Source: Halorubrum sp. PV6 (GTDB taxonomy: Archaea; Halobacteriota; Halobacteria; Halobacteriales; Haloferacaceae). Taken from it: 64,000 nucleotides of DNA. The stretch lies in the NCBI RefSeq assembly GCF_003990725.2, contig NZ_CP030064.1, positions 2,666,001 through 2,730,000 on the forward strand, written 5' to 3'. Shown in pieces: positions 53,471 to 62,316 of this stretch (position 1 is its first letter; each line of letters begins with the position of its first letter). The notes beneath the pieces were generated by a model, which saw only the letters and a program-made list of their open reading frames with translations, was not told the DNA's origin and made no database searches. A program made the position numbers and the translations under genes.

Positions 53471-53558
53471 CGATTCGGTCATCATCCGATTCGGTCATCA
53501 TCCGGTTCGGTCATCATCCGGTTCGGTCATCATCCGGTTCGGTCATCATCCGGTTCGA
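53471..53558 (+). repeat. 16-bp tandem repeat, five units plus a part
   Basis: The unit is cgattcggtcatcatc in the first two copies and cggttcggtcatcatc in the next three (53471-53550), then cggttcga. The period of 16 is not a multiple of three, so no protein repeat is coded. The array lies in the noncoding spacer about 90-180 bp before the gene at 53650. Confidence 0.9.
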
Positions 53559-53629
53559 CCGACGCCGACCGCGACGACGCCGAGGCGGGTTACCTATAAC
53601 ACAACATACATATCCGTCCGGCAGAATCT

Positions 53630-53643
53630 GAACGTATACGTTC
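53630..53643. promoter_or_regulatory. Perfect 14-bp palindrome at the promoter of the zinc-finger gene
   Basis: gaacgtatacgttc is its own complement and ends seven bases before the ATG at 53650. TATA-like boxes lie at about 53590-53599 (ttacctataa) and 53603-53613 (catacatatc), so the palindrome sits at the transcript start and could bind a repressor. Confidence 0.55.
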
Positions 53644-53649
53644 TCAGTC

Positions 53650-54495
53650 ATGATGGTTCGATGGGGGTGTGACCGGTGTGGGTTCGTCGCGTGGACGCCG
53701 GACCGGGCGGCGATGCGCGAGGTCACCGGCTCGCACCTGTTGGCGCACCACTCCGAGGCCGTCAGCCGCTCCGACTTCCGGACGACGTGGGACTGCCCGT
53801 ACTGCGCGACGACGAAGACGTCCTACGACACCGACGACGCGGTCGAGGAGTTCAAGACGCACCTCCACGACCACGTCTCCGGCCGGATAGAGGAGGGGAC
53901 GCACATCGCCGAGCGCGTCTCGTGGGACGGCACCGTCCAGGTCGCGGCGCCCGTCGACAGCGAGGACGCGGACGCGCTCCGCGCCCACTTTCACGCCGGC
54001 AGCGACCTGGTGATCGCGGTCACGGCGGACCCGGAACGCACCGTCCGCTTGCTCGACGAAGAGCTGGCGGCGTGGCCGCGACAGACCGTCGTCGTCAGCA
54101 CGGAGCCGTATCCCTTCGAGTCGGCGCCGGACGTGGAGTTCGCGGAGATTCCCATCGAGGTCGTCGAGCTCGACCCCCGGCTCGGCCCCGACGAGCTCGG
54201 CCCCGACGAGCTCGGCGAGACGGTGTCGCGGATCATCGACGCCAACCGCGTCGCGGGCGACGTGATATCGCTGGAGGTGAGCGTGTTCCACGAGGTCGTC
54301 CGGTCGTTCGACCTCCGGACCGCCTGCGACTTCGTGCGGATGCTCTCGGCCCGGCTCGACGACGACGGCGGGGTCCTCCAGCTGTACGTCGACGCCGACG
54401 CGGACCCGAACGTCTCGACGGTGCTGAACTTCCTCGACGACGAAATTGACTTAAAAATCGCGTCCGAGGACGGGCGGTTCGTGCGGCGGGGGTGA
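53650..54495 (+). CDS. Haloarchaeal zinc-finger/DUF7504-like protein
   Basis: 281 residues. Two Cys/His fingers come first: CDRCGFVAWT...HLLAHH (residues 7-34) and CPYCATTKTSYDTDDAVEEF...HLHDH (50-76). The rest (about 90-275) is alternating strand/helix without a Walker motif: LVIAVTADPERTVRLLDEEL, VSRIIDANRVAGDVISLEVS and the end DLKIASEDGRFVRRG. It resembles the haloarchaeal family I recall as DUF7504, which looks like a P-loop fold with lost ATP site. An in-frame GPDEL duplication (15 bp, 54186-54215) is present. ATG 53653 is an alternative start. Confidence 0.7.
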   Translation: MMVRWGCDRCGFVAWTPDRAAMREVTGSHLLAHHSEAVSRSDFRTTWDCPYCATTKTSYDTDDAVEEFKTHLHDHVSGRIEEGTHIAERVSWDGTVQVAAPVDSEDADALRAHFHAGSDLVIAVTADPERTVRLLDEELAAWPRQTVVVSTEPYPFESAPDVEFAEIPIEVVELDPRLGPDELGPDELGETVSRIIDANRVAGDVISLEVSVFHEVVRSFDLRTACDFVRMLSARLDDDGGVLQLYVDADADPNVSTVLNFLDDEIDLKIASEDGRFVRRG

Positions 54496-54501
54496 CGCGA
54501 C

Positions 54502-55755
54502 CTACTGCGAGCGCTTCTCCGTGTAGTCCGCCGGGCGACGCACGTAGATGTAGTCGAGCGAGCGGTCGGCGGCGGCGGCCGCGGTCTGCGCTTTGATCCG
54601 CCGGATCGCCGAGCGGGCACGGGCTCTCGCGTCCGGGTCGGTACCCTCGTCGGCGGCGAGCGCGCGGAGGGCCTGTTCGAGCCCGGACCCGTCGAGTCGC
54701 GGCAGGTAGGCGGCCGCGATGTCGGCGACGTACGCGTCCTCGTGTGCGAGCGCGTCGAGCAGCCAGCGCTGGGCGTCGTCGGGGGATCCGGCCTCGGAGG
54801 CGGCAAGTTCACCGCACAGCCACATCGCGTGGCGCTCGGCCGCGGCCGGGAGGCGAGTCGACGCCGACCCCGCCGTGACGTCGTAGAACAGCCTCGCGGG
54901 GTCGCCGTCGTCGTCGTCGCTTCCGAGGGGGCTGTCGCTCGCGAGCCGCTCGCGGACGTCTCGGCCGCGGACCGCGTCGCCCGCGGCGAGGAGCCGCGCC
55001 AACGACGCCGCCGCCGTGCGCCGCACCGCGAGGGAGGGGTCCCGCATCGCGTCGAGGAGGATCGTCGCGGACGCGGGGCTGTCGAGGTCGGCGAGCCGGT
55101 CGACGACGGTCTTGCGGAGCCGGTCCCCGCCGTCCGCGGCGGCCGTCGCCAGCAGGTCCGTCGCGTCGGCGGTACCGATCGACACGAGGGCGTCGACGGC
55201 CGCCTGCCGGACGAGCCGGTTCGGCGTGCGCAGCAGCGGTCGGATCGGCGCGACCGCCTCGCCGCCGAGAGCCGCGTAGGACCGCACGGCGCGGGCGCGG
55301 ACTCGCGCGTCGTCGTCGTCGAACGCCTCGCGGAGCCGGCGCGTCGCGTCCGGAGAGGCCGGAGAGTCCGCCGCCCCCACCCCGGTCGCGCCGGCCATCC
55401 GGTAGGCGGCGTGGCCGCTCGTCAGCCACCGGAGAAAGACGGACTGAGGGTCGTCGTCACCGTCGCGGCGTCGGACCGCGTCGGCGACGCGGGCGACCAG
55501 TTCGTCGATGTATCGGTCGCCGTGGAAGTACAGCGCGTCGATGGCCTCGGCGCGGACCGTCGCGTTCTCGTCGGTGAGGACGACTCGCAGGAGCCGGTCG
55601 GCGATGCGCCGCTCGCTGCCGGTCATCGAACTCGACGGGTTGCCGAGCGCCTCGACGCCCTCCAGCCGGGTGGCCGCGTCGTTCCCCGCGTCGAGCAGGG
55701 CGAACGCCCGCGGGCGCTCGCCGTCCGTCCGGTCCTGTCGGGAGTCGTCCTGCAT
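54502..55755 (-). CDS. HEAT-repeat protein
   Basis: 417 residues. About eight HEAT-like helix pairs run from residue 30 to 380, e.g. RARAVRSYAALGGEAVAPIR, RQAAVDALVSIGTADATDLL and VRRTAAASLARLLAAGDAVR. The C-terminus ends SLDYIYVRRPADYTEKRSQ, a short conserved tail outside the repeats. No catalytic motif. It is a soluble scaffold for proteins or nucleic acid. A TATA-like box (55781-55788) is about 30 nt upstream. It converges tail-to-tail with the zinc-finger protein, six bases apart. Confidence 0.82.
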   Translation of the reverse strand: MQDDSRQDRTDGERPRAFALLDAGNDAATRLEGVEALGNPSSSMTGSERRIADRLLRVVLTDENATVRAEAIDALYFHGDRYIDELVARVADAVRRRDGDDDPQSVFLRWLTSGHAAYRMAGATGVGAADSPASPDATRRLREAFDDDDARVRARAVRSYAALGGEAVAPIRPLLRTPNRLVRQAAVDALVSIGTADATDLLATAAADGGDRLRKTVVDRLADLDSPASATILLDAMRDPSLAVRRTAAASLARLLAAGDAVRGRDVRERLASDSPLGSDDDDGDPARLFYDVTAGSASTRLPAAAERHAMWLCGELAASEAGSPDDAQRWLLDALAHEDAYVADIAAAYLPRLDGSGLEQALRALAADEGTDPDARARARSAIRRIKAQTAAAAADRSLDYIYVRRPADYTEKRSQ

Positions 55756-55780
55756 TCGTTGACATTTCTTCCGGGCGGCT

Positions 55781-55788
55781 TTTTAAAC
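55781..55788 (-). promoter_or_regulatory. TATA-like box of HEAT-repeat gene
   Basis: Minus-strand gtttaaaa is centred about 29-30 nt before the ATG at 55755. Confidence 0.5.
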
Positions 55789-55917
55789 GTGCCCCCGCGA
55801 GTATCACGGCCGAGAACGGTCCAGGTCGCGGACAGCGTGGTCCGGGTCGCGGGCGGCGTGGTCCGGCGCCGCGACGAGCGCGAGGGACGCGACGGACGCG
55901 ACGAGCGCGGTAGGAGT

Positions 55918-57696
55918 TTATAAGCGCTCGCGGAGCGACCGGGCGGTCGCGTCGCCGACGCCGTCGACGTCGGTGAGGTCGTCGCGGGAGGCCGACCGGA
56001 CGCTGTCGACGGAGCCGAACCGACGCAGGAGTCGGCGGCGGGTCTGCGGCCCGACGCCCGGCACGTCGTCGAGGACCGTCTTGACCTCGTCGCGGACGGT
56101 CTGGTGGTAGGAAACGGCGAAGCGGTGCGCCTCGTCGCGGACGCGCTGGAGCAGGTGCAGTTCGGACGCCCCGTCGTCCCACCGCCGGGTGCCGGTCGGG
56201 GTGACGACCAGCTCCTCGGCCTTCGCCAAGGCGACGACCGGCACGTCCCAACCGGTCTCCGCGAGCGCGTCGCCGGCGGCCCCGAGCTGCCCCTCGCCTC
56301 CGTCGATGAGGAGCAGATCGGGGTCGGGCCGGTCGTCCGTGCCGGCGACCGCGCGGTCGGCCCGCCACCGGACCAGCTCGCGCATGTTCGCGTAGTCGTC
56401 GTTGCGCTCGGTGAGTTTTTTCCGACGATAGTCGCTGGTCTCCGCGCTCCCGTCGACGAAACAGACGTTCGAGCCGACCACCGCGGTGCCCTGCGCGTGG
56501 CTCACGTCGAACCCCTCGATCCGGGCGGGGCGGTCGATGCCGAGCCGCTCGCCGAGCGCGCCGACCGGGTCGTCGCGACCCCCGCGCTTGCGGGCGTTTT
56601 TCAGCGCGAGTTCGACGAGTTTTGCCTCCCGGCCCGCGCCGGGAACGCGGACCGAGACGCCCTCCGCCTCCAGCCAGTCGACCACGTCCGGGTCGGCCGG
56701 GCGCTCGGCGAGCAGCACCGCCTCGGGGAACTCGCGCTCGGCGTAGTACTGCGAGAGGAACGCCGACAGCACGGCGGCGGGGGTGTTGGCGTCGGGGTCA
56801 GCCGGGGACGAATCGCGGTCCTCGCTCCCCTCGCCCGCCGCCGCGGCGTCTAGGCGGTGCCGGCTCCGGTCGACCAGCTGGCCGCGCTCGCTGTGGAGCC
56901 GGGCCACGCGAGCGACGTCGCCCTCGACGGCGGCGGCGAGCACGTCGACGGTGCGGTCGTCGCGCCGGTCGCTCACGGCCTCGCCGCCCTCGCCGTGGAA
57001 GGCCTCCACGGCCCGGAGGCGGTCCCGGAGGTTCGCGGCGCGCTCGAACTCCGCCTGCTCGGCGGCGGCCTCCATCCGGCGCCGGAGGGGGTCGGCGAGG
57101 ACGCCCGTCTCGCCCTCGAAGAACCGGCGGGCGGCCGCGACGTCGTCGGCGTAGGCCTCGGGGTCGATTTCGCCGGTGCAGGGCGCCGAACAGATGCCCA
57201 TCTCGTAGTCGAGACAGGGGCGGTCCCGGTTCGCGTACTTGTGGTCCGAGCAGCCGCGGAGCCGGAACTCGTCGCGGATCGCTTTGATCACCGCCTCGAC
57301 GCGCCCCTTGTTCGTGAACGGGCCGTACGCGACCGCGCCCTCGGCGGGGTCGCGGGTCACTTCGATCCGGGGGACGGGGTGGTCGGTGAACGCGACGAGC
57401 GGGTACGACTTGTCGTCCTTTAACCGGACGTTGTAGCGCGGCTGGAGCCGTTTGATCAGGTTCGCCTCCAACAACAGCGCCTGCGTCTCGGTGTCGGTGA
57501 CCGCGAACTCGATGTGGTCGGCGCGGCCGACCATCCCCCGGATCCGGCCGGAGCGGGGGTCGGCGTACGACCTGACGCGGTCGCGCAGGTCGACCGCCTT
57601 GCCGACGTACAGCGTCGTCTCGCCGGCGCGGAACTGGTAGACGCCGGGCTCCGCGGGGAGGTCCCCGGCCCGCTCGCGCACGGCGTCGGCGTCCAT
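55918..57696 (-). CDS. uvrC: Excinuclease ABC subunit C
   Basis: 592 residues from ATG 57696. The GIY-YIG nuclease is at the front ([20 protein letters not shown], residues 18-37). A Cys cluster follows ([20 protein letters not shown], then CSAPC), which in bacterial UvrC holds an Fe-S site. The UVR motif ([20 protein letters not shown]) binds UvrB. The RNase H-like nuclease shows [19 protein letters not shown] and [14 protein letters not shown], and a helix-hairpin-helix pair ends the protein. It cuts both sides of a DNA lesion. The uvrA and uvrB genes are not in the window. An acidic insert is present at about 290-320. Confidence 0.95.
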   Translation of the reverse strand: MDADAVRERAGDLPAEPGVYQFRAGETTLYVGKAVDLRDRVRSYADPRSGRIRGMVGRADHIEFAVTDTETQALLLEANLIKRLQPRYNVRLKDDKSYPLVAFTDHPVPRIEVTRDPAEGAVAYGPFTNKGRVEAVIKAIRDEFRLRGCSDHKYANRDRPCLDYEMGICSAPCTGEIDPEAYADDVAAARRFFEGETGVLADPLRRRMEAAAEQAEFERAANLRDRLRAVEAFHGEGGEAVSDRRDDRTVDVLAAAVEGDVARVARLHSERGQLVDRSRHRLDAAAAGEGSEDRDSSPADPDANTPAAVLSAFLSQYYAEREFPEAVLLAERPADPDVVDWLEAEGVSVRVPGAGREAKLVELALKNARKRGGRDDPVGALGERLGIDRPARIEGFDVSHAQGTAVVGSNVCFVDGSAETSDYRRKKLTERNDDYANMRELVRWRADRAVAGTDDRPDPDLLLIDGGEGQLGAAGDALAETGWDVPVVALAKAEELVVTPTGTRRWDDGASELHLLQRVRDEAHRFAVSYHQTVRDEVKTVLDDVPGVGPQTRRRLLRRFGSVDSVRSASRDDLTDVDGVGDATARSLRERL

Positions 57697-57827
57697 CGGA
57701 TCGGGAGTAGTCGTCGGACGCGTTTGAACGCTGCGGGCGGATCGGCGGGCGAGGCGGCGTCGGACGGGTCCGGGTTCGTCCCCGACCGGACCGATCCAAT
57801 TATCAGTTCTGAGCAGCAGGAGCGATG

Positions 57828-57835
57828 GTTTATTT
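57828..57835 (+). promoter_or_regulatory. TATA-like box of soluble transducer gene
   Basis: gtttattt is centred about 31 nt before the transducer ATG. Confidence 0.5.
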
Positions 57836-57862
57836 GATTGGTTCGGAGAGGAGCGAGTAGCA

Positions 57863-59494
57863 ATGACGGGACTTCGAGGGCTGCTCCGACGCGCGTTCGG
57901 TCGGGATCGAGACTCGCGGTCGGTCCCGGACGGTGGGGTCGTGGTGGACGACCCCGCCGAGGCGACCGGAGCGAGCGCGGGCGGCGGACAGGAGTACAAC
58001 ATCACGGACGAGGACGGCGTCGACCGCGCCGAGACGCTCGCCGCCGCCGGCTTCGAACAGGTGTTCAACGCGACCGGTGTCCCAACCTTCATCCTCGACG
58101 CCGAGGGGAACGTCGCCGAGTGGAACGAGTCGATCGCGTCGCTCACCGGGAAGGCCCGCGAGGACGCGATCGGTCACGCGCACGTCTCGGAGCTGTTCTA
58201 CCCCGACGGGCGGCGGGCCGACACCCTCGCCGACAAGGTGCTCGACGCGCCGGAGACCGCGGACGAGGAGTACGGCGTCGAGCGCTGCGACTCGGCACAG
58301 ACCCGGTACCGCGACACCAGCACGATGGTGGACCGCCACGGCGAGGAGAAACACATCGAGTTCACGGCGACGCCCCTCTACGAGGGCGACGCGCTCGTCG
58401 GCGTCACCGAGGTCGTCATCGACCGGACGGAGAACATCAACCAGCGCGACGCGACGAAGCGGCTGGTCTCGGAGATCCGCGGGACGGCCGAATCGATCGG
58501 CGAGGGGAACCTCGACGCCCGCGCCGTCTGCCACGAGGAGTGCGAGATCCTAGACGAGGAGCTTCTGGGCGTCATCGGCGTCGTCAACCGGATGGCCGAG
58601 AACCTCCAGGACCTCTCGGAGAGCGTCCACGAGCAGGCCCGTCAGATCGACCAGACGGTCCAGAAGGCCAGCACCGCGGCCGCCGACATCGCCGAGAACG
58701 TCGACGAGCAGAACGAGCTGTTAGACGAGAGCGTCTCCGAGATGCAGTCGTTCTCGGCCGGGATGGAGGAGGTCGCCGCGACGGCCGACCAGGTCGACTC
58801 CGCCGCCGTGGCCGCAAGCCAGGCCGCGGACGAGGGGCTCGACGCCAGCGAGGACGCCCGCGAGGCGACCGAGGACGTCGTCGAGATCGGCGACGAGCTC
58901 GTCGAGAGCGTCGGCGCGCTCTCGGACCGCATGGACGACATCGAGGAGGTCATCGAGGTCATCTCCGACGTGGCCGAACAGACGAACCTGCTCGCGCTCA
59001 ACGCCAACATCGAGGCCGCCCGCGCCGGCGAGGGGGGCGACGGCTTCGCGGTCGTCGCCGAGGAGGTGAAGAAGCTGGCCGACGAGACCCGCGGCTACAC
59101 CGAGGAGATCACACAGAGTTTGGCCGAGCTGCAGGCGCAGTCGGACGAGACGAGCACCGCCGTCGAGCGCTCGCACGACCGCATCGAGGACGCGGGCACG
59201 GAGATCGAGACGGTGTTAGACTCCCTCGAAGAGATCGCCGACGCGGTGGACGAGGCCGCCGCCGGCGTCGCAGAGGTCGCCCGGACCACCGACGATCAGG
59301 CCGCGACGGTCGAGGAGCTCACGTCGTCGCTAGAGGGGGTGCGGGAGCGCTCGGATCGCACCGAGGAAGCGACCGATCGCATCGTCGACGCCACCGACGA
59401 TCAGGAGGTCGCCGTCGAGGAACTCATCACTCGCGTCGAGCGGTTAGACGCCCAACGAGAGGGGCAGCGGCAGGGATCCGGGCGGAGTTTGTAA
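57863..59494 (+). CDS. Soluble methyl-accepting transducer with PAS domain
   Basis: 543 residues, no membrane helix. A basic N-terminal tail (1-20) and an acidic linker precede one PAS domain (about 65-185, [22 protein letters not shown]). A HAMP-like helical segment follows (about 190-245, [20 protein letters not shown]). The signalling hairpin tip [20 protein letters not shown] is complete, with [20 protein letters not shown] after it, so it can activate CheA. Glu-rich helices flank the tip as methylation sites. It probably senses an internal cue (redox, light or metabolite) for taxis. No che genes are near. Confidence 0.9.
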   Translation: MTGLRGLLRRAFGRDRDSRSVPDGGVVVDDPAEATGASAGGGQEYNITDEDGVDRAETLAAAGFEQVFNATGVPTFILDAEGNVAEWNESIASLTGKAREDAIGHAHVSELFYPDGRRADTLADKVLDAPETADEEYGVERCDSAQTRYRDTSTMVDRHGEEKHIEFTATPLYEGDALVGVTEVVIDRTENINQRDATKRLVSEIRGTAESIGEGNLDARAVCHEECEILDEELLGVIGVVNRMAENLQDLSESVHEQARQIDQTVQKASTAAADIAENVDEQNELLDESVSEMQSFSAGMEEVAATADQVDSAAVAASQAADEGLDASEDAREATEDVVEIGDELVESVGALSDRMDDIEEVIEVISDVAEQTNLLALNANIEAARAGEGGDGFAVVAEEVKKLADETRGYTEEITQSLAELQAQSDETSTAVERSHDRIEDAGTEIETVLDSLEEIADAVDEAAAGVAEVARTTDDQAATVEELTSSLEGVRERSDRTEEATDRIVDATDDQEVAVEELITRVERLDAQREGQRQGSGRSL

Positions 59495-59567
59495 GCGCGG
59501 TCGGCGGCGGTGGTTGCCCCGCGCTACGGGGCGCGGATGACCCGGCCGTGTTCCCTCCCCGCCGAAC

Positions 59568-59575
59568 GTTTAACC
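59568..59575 (+). promoter_or_regulatory. TATA-like box of cytochrome P450 gene
   Basis: gtttaacc is centred 26-27 nt before the P450 ATG. Confidence 0.5.
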
Positions 59576-59597
59576 CCGCCGAGACCCTTGTTTTCGT

Positions 59598-61010
59598 ATG
59601 TCCGCCACGCCGCCCGGACCCATCGGCGACCCCCTCTTCGGCAACGGTCGCCAGTTCGCAGACGACCCGTTCTCGTTTATGCACGCCTGCGCCGACAGCT
59701 ACGGCGACGTCGTGCGGTTCGACCTCGGGCCGCGAGAGACGTACCTCCTGACGAACCCCGCAGACATCGAGCGCGTCCTCGTCGGAGACGCCGAGCGGTA
59801 CCGAAAGCCGCAGTTCGGCGACGACGCCATGGACACCCTCCTCGGAGACGGCCTGTTGATGAGCGAGGGGGACACGTGGCAGCGTCAGCGGAAGCTGGCG
59901 AACCCGTCGTTCCACACCCAGCGGATCGGCGCGCTCGACGGGACGATGGTCGATCACACGCGCTCTCAGCTCGCGGACTGGAGCGACGGCGAGGTGGTCG
60001 ACATCCAGCTGGAGGTCGCTCGGCTCACCGTCAAGATCATCGTCTCGGCGATGTTCGGCGCCGACATCACCGACGAGGAGGTGAAGACGGTCCAAGAGAA
60101 GCTGGAGCCGCTCGGCGCGCGGTTCGAGCCAGACCCGCGGCGCTTCCTGATCCCGAACTGGGTGCCGACCCGCGAGAACCGCGAGTTCGACGCCGCCATC
60201 GACACCCTCGAAGGCGTGATCGACGGCATCGTCGAGCGCCGTCGCGGGACCGAGCGCGACCCCGCCGTGGACCCGGCCGGCCCCGAGGGCGTGGCGGTTC
60301 GCGGGCCCGCAGGCGACGGCGACGGCGACCTGCCGATGGACCTGCTCTCAGTCCTGCTTCGCGCTCGCGACCGCGGCGAGCAGACCGACGAGAACCTCCG
60401 CGACGAGCTGGTGACGATGCTGCTCGCGGGCCACGACACCACCGCGCTCACGCTGACGTACACCTTTTATCTGCTCTCGAACCACCCGGCCGCCCGCGAG
60501 CGCGTCGTGGCGGAGGCCGAGGCGGCGACCGGCGGTGACGCGGGCACCGCCGACGGCCGGCCGACCGCGGCCGACGTTCGCGAGATGCAGTTCACCGACC
60601 GCGTCCTCAACGAGTCGATGCGGCTGTACCCGCCCGTCTACACCCTCTTTCGCGAGCCGAAACTCGACGTGAAACTGGGGGGGTATCGGATCCCCGAGGG
60701 CTCCGCACTGATGCTCTCGCAGTGGGTCACCCATCGGTCCTCGCGCTGGTACGACGACCCCGACCAGTTCGACCCCGACCGCTGGCTGCCGGAGCGCCGG
60801 AGCCAGCGGCCGCGGTTCGCCTACTTCCCGTTCGGCGGCGGGCCGCGCCACTGTATCGGCAAGGCGTTCTCGCTTTTGGAGGCGAAACTCATCCTCGCGG
60901 AGGTGTGTTCGCAGTACGACCTCGAGTACGAGGGCCCCGACCTCTCGTTGCGCGGGTCGCTGACGATGCATCCGAACCACCCGGTGCCGATGCGGATCCG
61001 GGAGCGCTGA
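59598..61010 (+). CDS. Cytochrome P450
   Basis: 470 residues, soluble (no N-terminal anchor). The I-helix oxygen motif is LLAGHDTTALTLTYTF (AGxDTT), the ExxR pair is NESMRLYPP, the later PERF-like segment is FDPDRWLPER and the heme loop is FPFGGGPRHCIGKAFSLLEA with the axial Cys. All catalytic parts are intact. It resembles class CYP102/CYP4-type soluble enzymes that hydroxylate fatty acids or terpenoids. No ferredoxin or reductase gene is adjacent, so the redox partner and substrate are unknown. A short acidic insert is at about residues 222-248. Confidence 0.92.
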   Translation: MSATPPGPIGDPLFGNGRQFADDPFSFMHACADSYGDVVRFDLGPRETYLLTNPADIERVLVGDAERYRKPQFGDDAMDTLLGDGLLMSEGDTWQRQRKLANPSFHTQRIGALDGTMVDHTRSQLADWSDGEVVDIQLEVARLTVKIIVSAMFGADITDEEVKTVQEKLEPLGARFEPDPRRFLIPNWVPTRENREFDAAIDTLEGVIDGIVERRRGTERDPAVDPAGPEGVAVRGPAGDGDGDLPMDLLSVLLRARDRGEQTDENLRDELVTMLLAGHDTTALTLTYTFYLLSNHPAARERVVAEAEAATGGDAGTADGRPTAADVREMQFTDRVLNESMRLYPPVYTLFREPKLDVKLGGYRIPEGSALMLSQWVTHRSSRWYDDPDQFDPDRWLPERRSQRPRFAYFPFGGGPRHCIGKAFSLLEAKLILAEVCSQYDLEYEGPDLSLRGSLTMHPNHPVPMRIRER

Positions 61011-61073
61011 GAGGCGCTCGCCCGCGGGCTCGCCTCCCGACCCCGCTCATGTGGGCTCGCCTCCCCCCTCCTC

Positions 61074-61373
61074 TCACGCGGAGAGGAGTTCGGGCGCGGA
61101 AGTGATGACGACGAGCAGGCTCACCAGGACGGATATCGACGCGATCCGGAGGATCCCGGCCGCTCGTCGGCGACGTTTCGGCAGGGACTCCGCGACGCCG
61201 GACAGCGCCATGCCGGCGCTCATGACGAGTGCGAAACGGTTCGGCGTGAAATCCGTCAGGAGGACGTAGTACCCGTACGAGCCCGACAGCAGGAGCGCGC
61301 CGGAGAGGTAGACAACGCCGAGGAGACGGCCGGAGGGCTCGCTGAACAGCGTTCGGTCGACGGTGGAGGACAT
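61074..61373 (-). CDS. Small three-helix membrane protein (99 aa)
   Basis: 99 residues. Hydrophobic helices lie at about 17-40 (LLGVVYLSGALLLSGSYGYY), 46-62 and 72-94 (ILRIASISVLVSLLVVITSA). A basic PKRRRRAAG loop separates the last two, which puts it in the cytoplasm. No motif points to a function. It lies downstream of the P450, read the other way. Confidence 0.6.
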   Translation of the reverse strand: MSSTVDRTLFSEPSGRLLGVVYLSGALLLSGSYGYYVLLTDFTPNRFALVMSAGMALSGVAESLPKRRRRAAGILRIASISVLVSLLVVITSAPELLSA

Positions 61374-61462
61374 CGGGCGTGTCGTTTCGCGCGAGAGGTA
61401 AATACGTACTGCGTGCCCCCTGCTGGCGAGGAGTCGCCGACCGATGGGCTCGCCGCCGTCGC

Positions 61463-62014
61463 TTATAAGTCGATGGTCGCGGCGACCTCGCGGTAGTCGG
61501 GGTCGTACACGTCGAGCGCGTGGACGCGCCACCGGACCGGCTCGAACGAGCTCGCGACGAGGTCGGCGACGACGCCGGGGTCGGGGCTTCCACCACGAGC
61601 CAGCGTGACGTGCGGCTCGTAGTCGTCACCCTCGATGCCGGGGATCGGGCCATAGGCGTCACAGAGCCGCCGGTGGAGCCGGACCAGCCCCGCGCTCTCG
61701 ACGGCGAGGTACACGACGGGGCGAGAGCCCGAAGCCGGGTCGTCGAAGACCTCGACGCCGGTCACGGCCACGTCGAAGGGCGCGGTGGCGGACAGGACGG
61801 GTCTGAGGTCGCGCCGGAGCACCCTGAGCGCGTCCGGTTTCGAGGGGGTCGCGTCGTCGGGTCGACTCGACGCCGCGTCGATGTCGTCGACGCCGAACCG
61901 CTTACAGACGAGGGTGTGTCGCTCGCGAACCCGGTCGAACCCCGACCGTTTCAGGTGGAGATCGGTAGCGAGGCGGCTGACCGCGGGCGCTAACGGAACG
62001 TTCAGGCTGAACAC
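61463..62014 (-). CDS. 2H phosphoesterase (2'-5' RNA ligase/ThpR-like)
   Basis: 183 residues from GTG 62014. The second catalytic motif is EPHVTLARGG (HxT). At the place of the first motif the sequence is ERHTLVCKRFG, with HTL rather than HxT, so that half of the site looks altered. The typical two-lobe layout and length fit cyclic-phosphodiesterases acting on 2',3'-cyclic RNA ends. The function in tRNA or RNA repair is inferred. It starts three bases after the stop of the small gene at 62018-62221, on the same strand. Confidence 0.75.
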   Translation of the reverse strand: MFSLNVPLAPAVSRLATDLHLKRSGFDRVRERHTLVCKRFGVDDIDAASSRPDDATPSKPDALRVLRRDLRPVLSATAPFDVAVTGVEVFDDPASGSRPVVYLAVESAGLVRLHRRLCDAYGPIPGIEGDDYEPHVTLARGGSPDPGVVADLVASSFEPVRWRVHALDVYDPDYREVAATIDL

Positions 62015-62017
62015 GCC

Positions 62018-62221
62018 TTAGATGCGGTCGGTGAGCCGTAAGGCGATCAACACCACGATGACGACGGCGAGAAGCGGCGAGATGGCGTCTACGAGCGCGA
62101 ACGTGAGGTTGAGCACCGTGCCGACGATCTCCAAGAGAAGCCACGCGATGGCGAGCACCAAGATGAGTTTCAGGAGGTCGTCGACGTCGACGTCGGCGCG
62201 GTCCGCGTCTGTTCGATCCAT
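62018..62221 (-). CDS. Small haloarchaeal membrane protein (67 aa)
   Basis: 67 residues. An acidic start (MDRTDADRADVDVDDLLKLI) is followed by two helices (about 16-36 and 40-63) with the turn DAISPLLAVV. It matches a short two-helix family I recall in haloarchaea (DUF7554-like). It begins an operon with the 2H phosphoesterase. A box gctttttgcc (62245-62254) is 28 nt upstream. Confidence 0.7.
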   Translation of the reverse strand: MDRTDADRADVDVDDLLKLILVLAIAWLLLEIVGTVLNLTFALVDAISPLLAVVIVVLIALRLTDRI

Positions 62222-62284
62222 ACCCGCACAACGGTAAGGCGGGCAAAAAGCCCGGCGGGGACGCGCCGCGTTGCGCGATCAGGT

Positions 62285-62292
62285 GTTTAAAA
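62285..62292 (+). promoter_or_regulatory. TATA-like box of serB
   Basis: gtttaaaa is centred 28-29 nt before the serB ATG. Confidence 0.55.
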
Positions 62293-62316
62293 ACCCCTCC
62301 GGGCCGAACGGAAGCC

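Noticed and set aside
53471-53558. CRISPR or protein-coding repeat
   Set aside because: 16-bp units abut each other with no spacers, and the period is not a multiple of three.
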